From Lentzea terrae (GTDB taxonomy: Bacteria; Actinomycetota; Actinomycetes; Mycobacteriales; Pseudonocardiaceae): a DNA stretch of 64,000 bases. Below, one piece after another: positions 50,157-58,541 of the stretch. Each line of letters starts with the position of its first letter. Position 1 is the first letter of the stretch. The DNA lies in assembly GCF_003265345.1 (NCBI RefSeq), contig NZ_QFWW01000001.1, positions 263,852 through 327,851 on the forward strand, in the 5' to 3' direction. A program made the translations under genes and the position numbers. The notes under the pieces were generated by a model that made no database searches, was not told where the DNA came from, and worked only from the letters and a program-made list of their open reading frames with translations.

Positions 50157-50185
50157 GTAAGCAACGCTGTGACACCATCGCGGGC

Positions 50186-50548
50186 GTGCTGGGCAACCTG
50201 GGTGAGCTGGAACGGGCGGCGATGGAGGTCCTGTGGGACCACGGCTCCCCCATGCTCGTGCGCGACGTGGTCAACGCGTTGTCCAGCCGCGATCTCGCGT
50301 ACACGACGGTCATGACCGTGCTGACCCGGCTGGCCGCCAAGGGGTTCGTGCAGCGGCAGCCGGACGGCCGGGCGTGGCGGTACTCGCCGGTGGCCGGCCG
50401 CGCGGAGTACGTCGCCCAGCTCATGCTCGACGCCCTGTCGCTCACCGGTGACCGCGAGGCCGCGCTCACGCACTTCGCCCGGCAGGTCAGCACGCCGGAG
50501 GCCGAGGCGCTCAGCCAGGCGCTCGCCGAGAAGCCGGACCAGCCGTGA
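50186..50548 (+). CDS. BlaI/MecI/CopY-family repressor
   Basis: 120 residues of the penicillinase-repressor winged helix: GELERAAMEVLWDHGSPMLVRDVV, then AYTTVMTVLTRLAAKGFV and the wing RQPDGRAWRYSPV. The dimerisation helices end in EALSQALAE. GTG 50186 is the start. The stop overlaps the M56 peptidase start (GTGA). In actinobacteria (for example M. tuberculosis Rv1846c) such repressors with M56 partners control respiration and cytochrome assembly genes as well as beta-lactam genes. The operator is probably the TACTAC/GTAGTA site at 51408-51451. Confidence 0.92.
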   Translation: MLGNLGELERAAMEVLWDHGSPMLVRDVVNALSSRDLAYTTVMTVLTRLAAKGFVQRQPDGRAWRYSPVAGRAEYVAQLMLDALSLTGDREAALTHFARQVSTPEAEALSQALAEKPDQP

Positions 50549-51399
50549 GCGCCGCCCTGCACCTGCTCGTCACGCTGGCGGTCTGCGCGGCGGCCGCTCC
50601 CCTGCTCGTGCGGGCCCGGTGGGTGTGGCGGGCACCGGGCACGGGGATCGCGGTGTGGCAGATGCTCGCGTTGACTTGGGTGTTGTCGTTGGCGGGCCTG
50701 CTCATCGCGCTCGGGCTCGATCCCTACGACGCGCCGATCGCTCGAGGGCTCGCGAGGTGGGCCGCGCATGCCGGGTCCACTGTGGCCAGTGATCACCTCG
50801 TGCTGGGCGGGCTCGCGTTGCTGGTCGCGTGCACGGCAGCGCTTGTTTCTTCGTGGTACGCCGTGGTGCGCGTGCGGCGGCGGCATCGTGACCTGCTGAC
50901 GCTCGTCGCGCGGAAGGATGCCGCCGCTCCCGGCGCACTGGTCGTCGATCATCCTCAGGCCGTCGCGTACTGCCTGCCAGGACGACCGTCGTCGATCGTG
51001 TTGAGCACGGGCGCGTTGCACAGCCTCAGCGCGGTCGAACTGCAAGCCGTGCTGGCGCATGAGCGTTCGCACGCCCGCGAGCGCCACGACCTCGTGTTGC
51101 TGCCGTTCGTGGCGCTGCGCGTGCTGGCACCTCGCATCGCGGACGCCGTCGCGTTGCTGGTCGAGATGCGCGCCGACGACCGGGCCTGCCGCGAGCACGG
51201 CGCCGAAGCACTCGTCGCCGCGATCAGCAGGTTCAGCACCCGGCCGCCCGCCGGGGCGCTCGGGATGGCCGACGCCGCCATCAGCGCCCGGCTGCAGCGC
51301 ATCGCCACCGCGTCCACCGCGCCGTCCTGGCTGCGGTGGAGTGCGCTGGTCAGCGGTCTTGTGCTGGTCTCGACGCCGCTCAGCTTCCTGGTCTGCTGA
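50545..51399 (+). CDS. M56-family membrane zinc peptidase (BlaR1-like, without sensor domain)
   Basis: 284 residues. Three or four membrane spans surround a zinc-peptidase site LAHERSHARERHD (HERSH at 172-176). BlaR1/MecR1 carry an extra C-terminal penicillin-binding sensor of about 250 residues; this protein stops after the last span. It may cleave BlaI when another signal is sensed. Coupled by GTGA to blaI, and followed after 8 bases by an operator. Confidence 0.88.
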   Translation: MSAALHLLVTLAVCAAAAPLLVRARWVWRAPGTGIAVWQMLALTWVLSLAGLLIALGLDPYDAPIARGLARWAAHAGSTVASDHLVLGGLALLVACTAALVSSWYAVVRVRRRHRDLLTLVARKDAAAPGALVVDHPQAVAYCLPGRPSSIVLSTGALHSLSAVELQAVLAHERSHARERHDLVLLPFVALRVLAPRIADAVALLVEMRADDRACREHGAEALVAAISRFSTRPPAGALGMADAAISARLQRIATASTAPSWLRWSALVSGLVLVSTPLSFLVC

Positions 51400-51407
51400 C
51401 CCGCCCA

Positions 51408-51451
51408 CAGAACTACTACACGTCGTAGTGCTACATTCCGTAGTAGTTCTG
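51408..51451. promoter_or_regulatory. BlaI-type operator cluster
   Basis: CAGAACTACTAC (51408-51419) and GTAGTAGTTCTG (51440-51451) form a perfect 12-base inverted repeat. Inside it are further ACTAC/GTAGT and GTAG/CTAC dyads. TACTAC...GTAGTA is the recognised half-site of BlaI-family repressors. It lies 23 bases before the ATG of the next gene, so BlaI would repress the two membrane proteins and ccsB. The outer repeat could also act as a terminator for the M56 gene. Confidence 0.85.
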
Positions 51452-51474
51452 GGCGTCCCTGGGAAACGAGTCTG

Positions 51475-51855
51475 ATGATCTCCGTGCTGCCGACGGTCCT
51501 GACCGTCCTGTCGCTGGCGTGCGCCGCCTGGTCGTTGGCACTGATCGCCGCGAACAAACCGCTGCTGCCGTTGACGCGCGCCAAGCAGGGGCTCGTCGGC
51601 CTGCTCGCCGTGCTCGAGGTCGGACTGCTCGTGCAGGCGGTCGTGGGTGTCGTGCAGATGCTGGGCATGGACCGGGAGATCGACCGGTTGTCGTTCGTCG
51701 GCTACCTCGTCGGGCCGCCGCTGATCCTTCCCGTCGCCGTCGTGTGGTCGGCCGCCGAGCGCACGCGGTGGAGCGCGGGCGTGCTGGCCGTCGCCTGCTT
51801 CAGCGTGCCGGTCATGGTCGTGCGCCTCGGCCAGATCTGGGCCGGCCATGCGTGA
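51475..51855 (+). CDS. Four-span membrane protein, unknown
   Basis: 126 residues, four hydrophobic segments (LTVLSLACAAWSLALIA, GLVGLLAVLEVGLLVQAVVGVV, LVGPPLILPVAVVWSA, VLAVACFSVPVMVVRL). No motif recognised. It starts 23 bases after the BlaI-type operator and overlaps the next gene by 8 bases. Co-transcription with ccsB suggests a role at or near cytochrome c maturation or electron transport. Confidence 0.75.
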   Translation: MISVLPTVLTVLSLACAAWSLALIAANKPLLPLTRAKQGLVGLLAVLEVGLLVQAVVGVVQMLGMDREIDRLSFVGYLVGPPLILPVAVVWSAAERTRWSAGVLAVACFSVPVMVVRLGQIWAGHA

Positions 51856-52228
51856 CGCGTCGACCCGGCAGGGACCGGGCCGCATGCTGGTCGCCGTGTA
51901 CGGCATCTTCGCCGTCGCCGCCACGTCGCGCTCGGCGGTGCAGCTCGCCACCCGCTTCGACCAGGCGCCGGTGGCGTACCTGCTGTCCGCGTTCGCCGCC
52001 GTGGTCTACGTCCTCGCCACCGTCGCGCTCGCGCTCGACTCGCGGCGGATCGCGCTCCTCGCGTGCACCGTCGAGCTCGTCGGCGTGGTCGCGGTCGGCG
52101 CCGCCGGCCTCGTGGTGCCCCAAGCCTTTCCGGATGCGACCGTGTGGTCGTTCTTCGGCATCGGCTACGGCTTCGTCCCCCTGGTGCTGCCGGTGCTCGG
52201 CTTGCTGTGGTTGCGGAGGACCGCGTGA
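51848..52228 (+). CDS. Four-span membrane protein, unknown
   Basis: 126 residues with four hydrophobic segments (LVAVYGIFAVAATSRSA, YLLSAFAAVVYVLATVALAL, LLACTVELVGVVAVGAAGLVV, GFVPLVLPVLGLLWL). Same length as its upstream neighbour but not obviously a copy. The stop overlaps the ccsB start by four bases (GTGA). A similar small membrane protein sits with CcsB/BlaI genes in other actinobacteria. Confidence 0.75.
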   Translation: MRDASTRQGPGRMLVAVYGIFAVAATSRSAVQLATRFDQAPVAYLLSAFAAVVYVLATVALALDSRRIALLACTVELVGVVAVGAAGLVVPQAFPDATVWSFFGIGYGFVPLVLPVLGLLWLRRTA

Positions 52229-53067
52229 TCGGCATGCTCAGCGACTGGTTGTTCACGAGCGCGTTCGGGATCTACATGGCTGCAGCTCTGCTGTGCGCGG
52301 CGGAGTGGTCGCTCACCCGCTACTCGGACTCGCCGCCGGCCGCCGCCGTCCGATGTGGACGGCTGGGCGTCGCGCTCACCGTGCTCGGCGCGCTGCTGCA
52401 CCTCGGTTCGCTCGTGCTCCGAAGTGTTGCCGCACAAAGGGTTCCGTGGGGCAACATGTACGAGTACCTGTCCGCGGTCGGCCTCGTCGTGGTCGTCGCT
52501 TGGCTGTACGTGGTGTGGCGGCACGGTCTGCGCCGGCTGTCGTTGTTCGTGATGCTGCCGCTGGCCCTGCTGTTGTTCCTCGCCGGCAACCAGCTCTACG
52601 TCGAGGTCGCACCGCTGCAGCCGGCCCTGCGGTCGTACTGGATCGCGATCCACGTGGCGGCGGCCGTGCTGGCCAGTGGTGTCTTCCTGCTGTCCGGCGT
52701 CGTCAGCGGGCTGCACCTGTGGACCGCTCACCGTCCGGCGAAACGACTTCCGCCCGCTGACCACCTCGACCGCGTCGCCTACCGCACCGGCACGGTCGGT
52801 TTCGCGACGCTCACCTTCGCGATCATCACCGGCGCCGTGTGGGCCGAAGCCGCGTGGGGCCGTTACTGGGGCTGGGACCCGAAGGAGACGGTCGCGTTCG
52901 TCTCCTGGGTCTGTTACGCCGCCTACCTGCACGCGCGCGCGACCGCCGGCTGGCGCGGGAAGCCGGCGGCGTGGATCAACGTGATCGGCATGCTCGCCGT
53001 GCTGTTCAACCTCTTCTTCGTCAACCTCGTTGTGTCCGGCCTGCACTCCTACGCGGGCACCGGCTGA
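52225..53067 (+). CDS. ccsB: Cytochrome c biogenesis protein CcsB/ResC-type
   Basis: 280 residues, about eight spans. The haem-handling motif WGRYWGWDPKET and flanking histidines (HVAAAVLASG; the late LHSYAG) are those of CcsB/CcsA. With ResB it delivers haem to apocytochrome c. GTG 52225 overlaps the previous stop; the frame extension upstream to 52063 lies inside the previous gene. ResB is not in the window, but BlaI control of a ccsB operon fits the respiratory role of BlaI in actinobacteria. Confidence 0.9.
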   Translation: MIGMLSDWLFTSAFGIYMAAALLCAAEWSLTRYSDSPPAAAVRCGRLGVALTVLGALLHLGSLVLRSVAAQRVPWGNMYEYLSAVGLVVVVAWLYVVWRHGLRRLSLFVMLPLALLLFLAGNQLYVEVAPLQPALRSYWIAIHVAAAVLASGVFLLSGVVSGLHLWTAHRPAKRLPPADHLDRVAYRTGTVGFATLTFAIITGAVWAEAAWGRYWGWDPKETVAFVSWVCYAAYLHARATAGWRGKPAAWINVIGMLAVLFNLFFVNLVVSGLHSYAGTG

Positions 53068-53075
53068 TCGCGAGC

Positions 53076-53684
53076 TCAGCGTCCCGTCAAGTGCGCCAGG
53101 GTGGTCTCCGCGAGCCGGGCCTCGACCACCACCGGATCACCGGCGGTGGCCTGGCGAAACCGTTGCGACGCCACCAAGGACAGCAACCACCAGGCGGCGG
53201 CCTCGGTGTCGAGGTCCGCCCGCAGCTCGCCGTCCGCGCGCCCGCGGTCGAGCAACGCGGTGATCGCGACGGCGAACCGTTGCACGGCGTTGCGGGAAGC
53301 GGCTTCGATCTCGGCTTCACCGGTGATGGTGGACGCGTCGGCGAAGATCGCGCCCACGGTGCCCGCGCTGTGCACGTGCCGCAGGTGCTCGGGATCGAGC
53401 ATCGTCTTGAGCAGGCCGGACACCGGCAGGGTCGTGGTCGTGAGGCGTTCGACCATGCGGCAGACGTGGTCGGCGGCGCGGTCCACGACCGCGGCGAACA
53501 GGCTCGCCTTGGTGCCGAAGTTCTGGAACACCACGGGTTCGCTCACGCCGACCTTGCGGGCGACCACCGAGGTCTTGCCCCGGAGGTAGCCGACTTCGGC
53601 GAACACCTCGGTCGCCGCCGCCAGGATCGACTCGCGCCGTTCCTGGGCTGGCATCCGGGTTCGACGGGCCTGTTGTTCGGTCAC
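53076..53684 (-). CDS. TetR-family repressor
   Basis: 202 residues. The HTH is RRESILAAATEVFAEVGYLRGKTSVVARKVGVSEPVVFQNFGTKASLF (shown here in parts of the normal TetR layout). The ligand domain is helical. Divergent from the methyltransferase gene, with two identical 16-base palindromes in the 79-base gap. It converges on ccsB, 8 bases away. Confidence 0.92.
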   Translation of the reverse strand: MTEQQARRTRMPAQERRESILAAATEVFAEVGYLRGKTSVVARKVGVSEPVVFQNFGTKASLFAAVVDRAADHVCRMVERLTTTTLPVSGLLKTMLDPEHLRHVHSAGTVGAIFADASTITGEAEIEAASRNAVQRFAVAITALLDRGRADGELRADLDTEAAAWWLLSLVASQRFRQATAGDPVVVEARLAETTLAHLTGR

Positions 53685-53707
53685 GGAAGCATCCTAGACA
53701 ACCTTAC

Positions 53708-53723
53708 TTAGTCGCGACTAAGC
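53708..53723. promoter_or_regulatory. TetR operator 1
   Basis: CTTAGTCGCGACTAAG is a perfect 16-base palindrome, 24 bases upstream of the tetR start. An identical copy follows 13 bases later, with centres 29 bases apart, about three helical turns. Confidence 0.9.
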
Positions 53724-53736
53724 TCGCCGACACTTC

Positions 53737-53752
53737 TTAGTCGCGACTAAGT
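53737..53752. promoter_or_regulatory. TetR operator 2
   Basis: A second perfect CTTAGTCGCGACTAAG, 11 bases before TTG 53764 of the methyltransferase. Two sites on the same helix face would allow cooperative repression of both divergent promoters. Confidence 0.9.
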
Positions 53753-53763
53753 TAGGACGTCCG

Positions 53764-54420
53764 TTGCACAGAACACGCCTGCACGGCAAGACACCTGACG
53801 GCGCCCCTGGCGCGATCACCCACGCGTTCGCCTACGAACTGTTCTCCGCGGTGACGTTCACCGGGCGTCGCAGCCGCATCTGGGGCCGCCTCGTCGAACT
53901 CGCCGACGTCGCCGCGGGCGACGAGGTGCTCGACGTCGGCTGCGGACCCGGTTTCCTCACCGCACTCGCCGCGCGGGCCGCCTCGCCGGGCGGACGCGCG
54001 CTGGGAGTCGACGTGTCCGAACCGATGGTCGCGCAGGCACAGCGGACGCGCGCGAGCGCCGGCTGCTCGTTCCAGCTCGGCAAGGCGGAGGCGCTCGACC
54101 TGGCGGATGCGTCGTTCGACGTCGTGCTGTCCAGCCTGGCCGTGCACCACATTCCCGTGGCGGCGCGCGCCGCGGCGTTCGCCGAGATGTTCCGGGTGCT
54201 GCGCCCCGGCGGCCGGGTGCTGATCGCGGACTTCCTGCCACCGCGGGGACGTCTGGCCAGGCACCTGGTGGGGACAGTGGCCGGCGAGACGATGCGGGAC
54301 AACCCGGTCGAGCGAATCGCGCCCATGCTCGGCGACGCCGGATTCGCGGTCCGGTCGACGACGAAGGTCAGCTGGTTCCTGCACTGCGTTCGTGCCGACA
54401 AGCCCGGTGGCACGGGCTGA
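53764..54420 (+). CDS. Class I SAM-dependent methyltransferase
   Basis: 218 residues. Motif I DVGCGPGFLTAL, motif II acidic loop GVDVSEPMV, motif IV DVVLSSLAVHHI and post-motif LRPGGRVLIADF are all present (UbiE/Coq5-like family). TTG 53764 is the start in this reading; a start further in (for example before AYELFSAV) would lose little. Under TetR control through the twin palindromes, so it may modify or detoxify a small molecule that is also the TetR ligand. Confidence 0.85.
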   Translation: MHRTRLHGKTPDGAPGAITHAFAYELFSAVTFTGRRSRIWGRLVELADVAAGDEVLDVGCGPGFLTALAARAASPGGRALGVDVSEPMVAQAQRTRASAGCSFQLGKAEALDLADASFDVVLSSLAVHHIPVAARAAAFAEMFRVLRPGGRVLIADFLPPRGRLARHLVGTVAGETMRDNPVERIAPMLGDAGFAVRSTTKVSWFLHCVRADKPGGTG

Positions 54421-54438
54421 GCGCAGGAGACACCCGGT

Positions 54439-55083
54439 TCAGGCGACTTCCTCCAGTTCCCCGGGTTCGGCCGCGGCGGCCTGCTTGCGGCGGCGCAGCA
54501 CGACGATCACGCCGACCACCGCAGCGATGCCCAGCAGCACCCACATCGCCCCGTTGAAGACGGACTCGATGTACTTCGCGGAGGCACCCGCGGCCGAGCC
54601 GATGCCGATGTGCAGCGCCGACCAGCACGTCGCGCCCGCGATCGAGGCGGGCAGGAACCGGCGGTACTCCAGCTTCGACGCACCCGCCGCCGCCGGCACC
54701 AGGGTCCGCACGACCGGCATGAACCGGGCGACGAACACCGCCCACGCGCCACGCCGGCGCAGCAGGTCGGTCGCCTTGTCCCAGTGTTGCTGCCCCACCT
54801 TGCGGACGATCTTGCTGTCGCGCAGCCGGTCGCCGAAGCGGCGGCCCAGGTAGTAGCCGATGCTGTCGCCGGTCACCGCGCACACCGTGACCACCAGCCA
54901 CATCACCAGGAACCTGGGCACGGTCGTGACCGTCGTCGAGGCCAGCAGCAGGGCGCTCTCCCCCGGTGCCAGGAAGCCCACGCCGAGCGTGCACTCCGCC
55001 AGCGTCAACGCGCCAGTCACCGCCAGCACGGCGGGCTGCGGCAGGCCGGCCAGCCCTTCGAGGGCATCGGTCAAGAAGGCCAC
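54439..55083 (-). CDS. DedA/VTT-family membrane protein
   Basis: 214 residues with the DedA (SNARE-associated Golgi) signature: the re-entrant GALTLAECTLGVGFLAPGE segment, DSIGYYLGRRFG, and FVARFMPVVRTLVPAAAG (the F-x-R-x-x-P motif). These proteins flip undecaprenyl phosphate or phospholipids. GTG 55083, with GGGAGA upstream, is preferred to the longer frame from 55125. Confidence 0.88.
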   Translation of the reverse strand: MAFLTDALEGLAGLPQPAVLAVTGALTLAECTLGVGFLAPGESALLLASTTVTTVPRFLVMWLVVTVCAVTGDSIGYYLGRRFGDRLRDSKIVRKVGQQHWDKATDLLRRRGAWAVFVARFMPVVRTLVPAAAGASKLEYRRFLPASIAGATCWSALHIGIGSAAGASAKYIESVFNGAMWVLLGIAAVVGVIVVLRRRKQAAAAEPGELEEVA

Positions 55084-55221
55084 GGACTCATCTCCCCAGT
55101 AGGACAGCACGGCTTGCTGCCGCACAGTTCATCGGAACGGGTACTGCGCGCACATCGGCCCGTGGTCTGACCCGGTGGTAGACCTTGGGACTAAGGGCGA
55201 ACCCCGACAGGCTGACGATGG

Positions 55222-56967
55222 TCATTCTTCGCGCCCGCTCGTGAGCAGCTGCGTCGCGGCGAACTCGGCGTACAGCGGATCACGCCCCACGAGCTCGTCG
55301 TGCGTACCGGCGGCACGCACAATTCCGTTGTCCACCACCACGATCCGGTCGGCCTCCGTGACCGTCGACAGCCGGTGGGCCACCACGAGCACGGTCATCG
55401 TCTTGGCCGCGGTCATCACCACGTCGCGGATCGCCAGCTCGTTCGCGGCGTCGAGCTGCGAGGTGATCTCGTCGAGCAGCAGCAGGCGCGGGCGGCGGAT
55501 CAACGCCCTGGCGAGCGCCACCCGCTGCCGTTCGCCGCCGGACAGGAAGTTGCCGCGATGTCCGACCGGCGTGTCCAGGCCGTCCGGCAGCCGGTCGACG
55601 AGCGAATCCAGGCGGGCCTGCGTCACGGCGTCGCGGACGTCCTCCTCGGTGGCGTCCGGCCGGCAGTAGAGCAGGTTCTCCCGCAACGTGCCGGACAGCA
55701 GCGGTGCGTCCTGTTCGACGTAGCCGATGCCCGCGCGCAGGCCGGCCAGGTCCCAGTCGGCGAGGTCGCGGCCGTCCAGCAGGATTCGTCCCGCCGACGG
55801 CTCGTAGAACCGTTCGAGCAACGCGAAGAGCGTGGACTTCCCGGCGCCGGAAGGACCGACGAACGCGGTCAGGCCGGTCGCGGGGATCTCGAGGCTCACT
55901 CCGCGCAGGACCTCCGGCAGCTCCGGGCCGTACCGGAACCTCACCTCGTCGAAGACCAGGGCGGCCCCGTCAGTGCTCGGCTGCGGGCCGGTCGTGCCGG
56001 TGAACTCGGCGGGCATCTCCTCGACCTCGGCCAGCCGCCGCACCGCCGCCAGCCCGATCTGCAGCCTGCTGCCCGCGTGCAGCAGCTCACCGATCGGCTC
56101 GGTCAGGTAGAACAGGAACAGCAGGAACGCGACCAAAGTGGACAGTTGCATCGCGCCGGTCGTGACCCGCGCGCCACCGATGCCGAGGACGACGAGGAAG
56201 GCCGCCTGGACCGCCAGCGTGTTGGACCCGTGCACCACCGACTCCCACCGCGCGGAACGCACACCGGCGCGCCACGCGTCCTCGGTGCCTCGTTCGATCG
56301 CGGCGATCTCCCTGGTCTCCGCGCCGGCCGCCTTGACCGTGCGGAAGGCACCGAGCACGCGCTCCATCCGCGCACCCGTCTCGCCGACGGCGACCTGGGC
56401 CGCGCGGGACGCCCTCTCGATCATCGGCATACCGGCACCCGCGATCAGGCCGACCAGCAGGAGCACGGCCAGCGTGACGCCGAACAGGACGAGGTCGAGC
56501 GCGCCCATCATCACGACCATGACGACGGACGTCACCGAGCCGGTGACCAGTGCGACGAGCGCGTTGGTGCACACCTCGCGCAGCAACGTCGTGTCGCTGG
56601 TGAAGCGGGACAGCAGGTCGCCCGGTTCGGACCGCTGCACGGAGGGCACGCGCAACGAGAGCAACCGCCTGGTCAGCCGGTTCCTGGCCACCAGCACGAC
56701 CGACTCCCCGGCCCGTTCGAGCAGGTAGCCGCCGACCATCGCGATCGCGGCGCCGGCGAGCGCCAGGCCGATCAGCAGCGTCAGCAGCCCGGTGATCGAG
56801 TCGCCGGTGCCGAGCCGGTCCACGAGCGCCTTCGCGGCGAGCGGCTGCGCGGCCGCGGCCAGCCCGCCGAGCAGGACGAACAACCCTCCGAACAGGACAG
56901 TGCGCCGGTGTGGTTTCACGTACCCCAGCAGCATTCGCCAGGCTGGGCGGTCGATCGAGGGGCGCAC
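55222..56967 (-). CDS. ABC exporter (fused membrane and ATPase domains)
   Basis: 581 residues. The ABC_membrane domain has six spans (about 15-305). The ATPase has Walker A GPSGAGKST, signature LSGGERQRVALARAL and Walker B LLLLDEIT, with a final H-loop AHRLSTV. It is a half-size exporter (MsbA/LmrA-like) that works as a homodimer. It is divergent from the EF-hand gene. GTG 56967 is the start. No substrate clue is present in the neighbourhood. Confidence 0.93.
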   Translation of the reverse strand: MRPSIDRPAWRMLLGYVKPHRRTVLFGGLFVLLGGLAAAAQPLAAKALVDRLGTGDSITGLLTLLIGLALAGAAIAMVGGYLLERAGESVVLVARNRLTRRLLSLRVPSVQRSEPGDLLSRFTSDTTLLREVCTNALVALVTGSVTSVVMVVMMGALDLVLFGVTLAVLLLVGLIAGAGMPMIERASRAAQVAVGETGARMERVLGAFRTVKAAGAETREIAAIERGTEDAWRAGVRSARWESVVHGSNTLAVQAAFLVVLGIGGARVTTGAMQLSTLVAFLLFLFYLTEPIGELLHAGSRLQIGLAAVRRLAEVEEMPAEFTGTTGPQPSTDGAALVFDEVRFRYGPELPEVLRGVSLEIPATGLTAFVGPSGAGKSTLFALLERFYEPSAGRILLDGRDLADWDLAGLRAGIGYVEQDAPLLSGTLRENLLYCRPDATEEDVRDAVTQARLDSLVDRLPDGLDTPVGHRGNFLSGGERQRVALARALIRRPRLLLLDEITSQLDAANELAIRDVVMTAAKTMTVLVVAHRLSTVTEADRIVVVDNGIVRAAGTHDELVGRDPLYAEFAATQLLTSGREE

Positions 56968-57064
56968 GGTGGCACAGCTCCGCAGTCAGTCGTCGGTCAA
57001 CGGTCACCGTCGATCCTCCGTGCCGCACCACCGCCGGCGGCACCGCAGAACCGGCTGGTCGTGG

Positions 57065-57100
57065 CCGTCGGGTGGCTGGTCATCACCAGCCACCCGACGG
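57065..57100. repeat. Perfect 16-bp hairpin in the gap before the EF-hand gene
   Basis: CCGTCGGGTGGCTGGT (57065-57080) pairs exactly with 57085-57100 over a 4-base loop. It lies between two divergent genes, so it does not terminate either. It would fold in the leader of the EF-hand transcript, 43 bases before the ATG, or in the 5' leader of the exporter. Confidence 0.8.
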
Positions 57101-57143
57101 GTGCGTTTGCGTTCGGACGCGCCTGAGGCCACAGTTCGTGGTC

Positions 57144-57698
57144 ATGGACGAGGTTCTGCAGCACCGGATCGAGACGACGTTCGACCACTACGACGTCAAC
57201 GGCAACGGCGTCATCGAGCTCGCGGACCTCTACGCGCTCGCCAACCGGCTGCTGCTGGCCTTCGGTGAGCCCGCGTCCTCGGAGCGCGGCCGGGAGCTCA
57301 TCGAGACGTCCGACCGGTTCTGGGAGACGCTGGTCGAGCACTGCGACGCCGACCGCGACGGCCGGATCACCCTTCCCGAGTACCGCGCGGCGATGGCGGC
57401 GGTGTTCGTCGACGTCGACGAGTTCGACGACATGTTCCTCGAGGTCTCCGAGTCGTTGCTGGCGCTCGCGGACACGAACGGCGACGGCCGCGTCGAGCCG
57501 GCCGAGTTCCAGGTGCTGCTGCAGGCCCGCGGCCTTTCCGAGGCCGAGTGCGAGATCGCGTTCGCGCACCTGGACACCGACGGCGACGGCTCGATCAGCC
57601 TGCAGGAGTACGTGGACGCGGTGCACGAGTACTACACGAACCCCACCGCGGGCACGCCGGGCAGCTGGCTGTACCCGCGGTCGATGCAACTGAGCTGA
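57144..57698 (+). CDS. Four-EF-hand calcium-binding protein (calerythrin-like)
   Basis: 184 residues, no signal peptide. Four canonical EF loops: DVNGNGVIELAD (17-28), DADRDGRITLPE (68-79), DTNGDGRVEPAE (110-121) and DTDGDGSISLQE (144-155). Loop 1 ends in Asp instead of Glu. Spacing matches calerythrin/CabD proteins of actinomycetes, intracellular Ca2+ buffers or sensors. A hairpin lies in its leader and another after its stop. Confidence 0.9.
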   Translation: MDEVLQHRIETTFDHYDVNGNGVIELADLYALANRLLLAFGEPASSERGRELIETSDRFWETLVEHCDADRDGRITLPEYRAAMAAVFVDVDEFDDMFLEVSESLLALADTNGDGRVEPAEFQVLLQARGLSEAECEIAFAHLDTDGDGSISLQEYVDAVHEYYTNPTAGTPGSWLYPRSMQLS

Positions 57699-57700
57699 AC

Positions 57701-57745
57701 AGAAGATGGCAGCGCTGTTCCCCCCGAACGGCGCCGCCATCTTCT
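57701..57745 (+). terminator. Hairpin terminator after the EF-hand gene
   Basis: AGAAGATGGC (57701-57710) pairs with GCCATCTTCT (57736-57745), with further partial pairing inside. It starts 3 bases after the stop. Confidence 0.75.
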
Positions 57746-57869
57746 CCCCCGGATCGTGGATCCCCCTCGTCCACGACGCAGAGCTTGCCAGGGCGAACCT
57801 GAAGGGACGCTGAACGATCCTGAACCGGATTTCAGGACTCGATCATGCGCGATGCGGCACCCTGCTCAC

Positions 57870-58541
57870 ATGCGCGTGCTCGTGGTGGAGGACGACCCCC
57901 GTCTCGCCGACCTGCTGACCCGCGGCCTGACCGCCGAAGGGTTCGCCGTCGACGTGGAGCGCACCGGCACAGACGGGCTGTGGCGGGCCAGGGAACACCC
58001 GTACGACGTGATCGTCCTGGACATCATGTTGCCCGGCCTCAACGGTTACCGGGTCTGCCAGGAGCTGCGGGACGCGGGGATCTGGACGCCGATCCTGATG
58101 CTCACCGCGAAGGACGGCGAGTTCGACGAGGCCGAGGGCCTGGACACCGGCGCGGACGACTACCTGACCAAGCCGTTCTCGTACGTGGTGCTGGTGGCTC
58201 GGCTGCGGGCGCTGGCGCGACGGTCGCGCACCGCGCAGCCGGTGTTGTTGCGGGCAGGGGACCTGGTGCTCGACCCGGTCAGCCGGGAGTGTCATCGGGG
58301 CACCACGCGGATCGACCTGAAGGCGAAGGAGTTCTCGGTGCTGAACTTCCTGCTCAGGCACGCGGGCGAGGTCGTCACCAAGTCGGAGATCATCGACGGG
58401 GTGTGGGACGCGGCGCAGGACCACGACCCGAACCTCGTCGAGGTGTACATCAGCGCGTTGCGCCGCAAGATCGACACGCCGTTCGACCGGCGGAGCATCA
58501 CCACGGTGCGCGGTGTCGGCTACCGGTTGGTGGACCGATGA
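57870..58541 (+). CDS. OmpR/PhoB-family response regulator
   Basis: 223 residues. Receiver with VEDDPRL, phospho-acceptor Asp51 (VIVLDIMLPG), LMLTAK and KPFSY. C-terminal winged helix (AKEFSVLNFLLRHAGEVVTKSEI ... NLVEVYISALRRKID, ITTVRGVGYRL). ATG 57870 is the first before the receiver motif. The stop overlaps the kinase start (ATGA). Regulates transcription by phosphorylation from the kinase; targets are unknown. Confidence 0.93.
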   Translation: MRVLVVEDDPRLADLLTRGLTAEGFAVDVERTGTDGLWRAREHPYDVIVLDIMLPGLNGYRVCQELRDAGIWTPILMLTAKDGEFDEAEGLDTGADDYLTKPFSYVVLVARLRALARRSRTAQPVLLRAGDLVLDPVSRECHRGTTRIDLKAKEFSVLNFLLRHAGEVVTKSEIIDGVWDAAQDHDPNLVEVYISALRRKIDTPFDRRSITTVRGVGYRLVDR

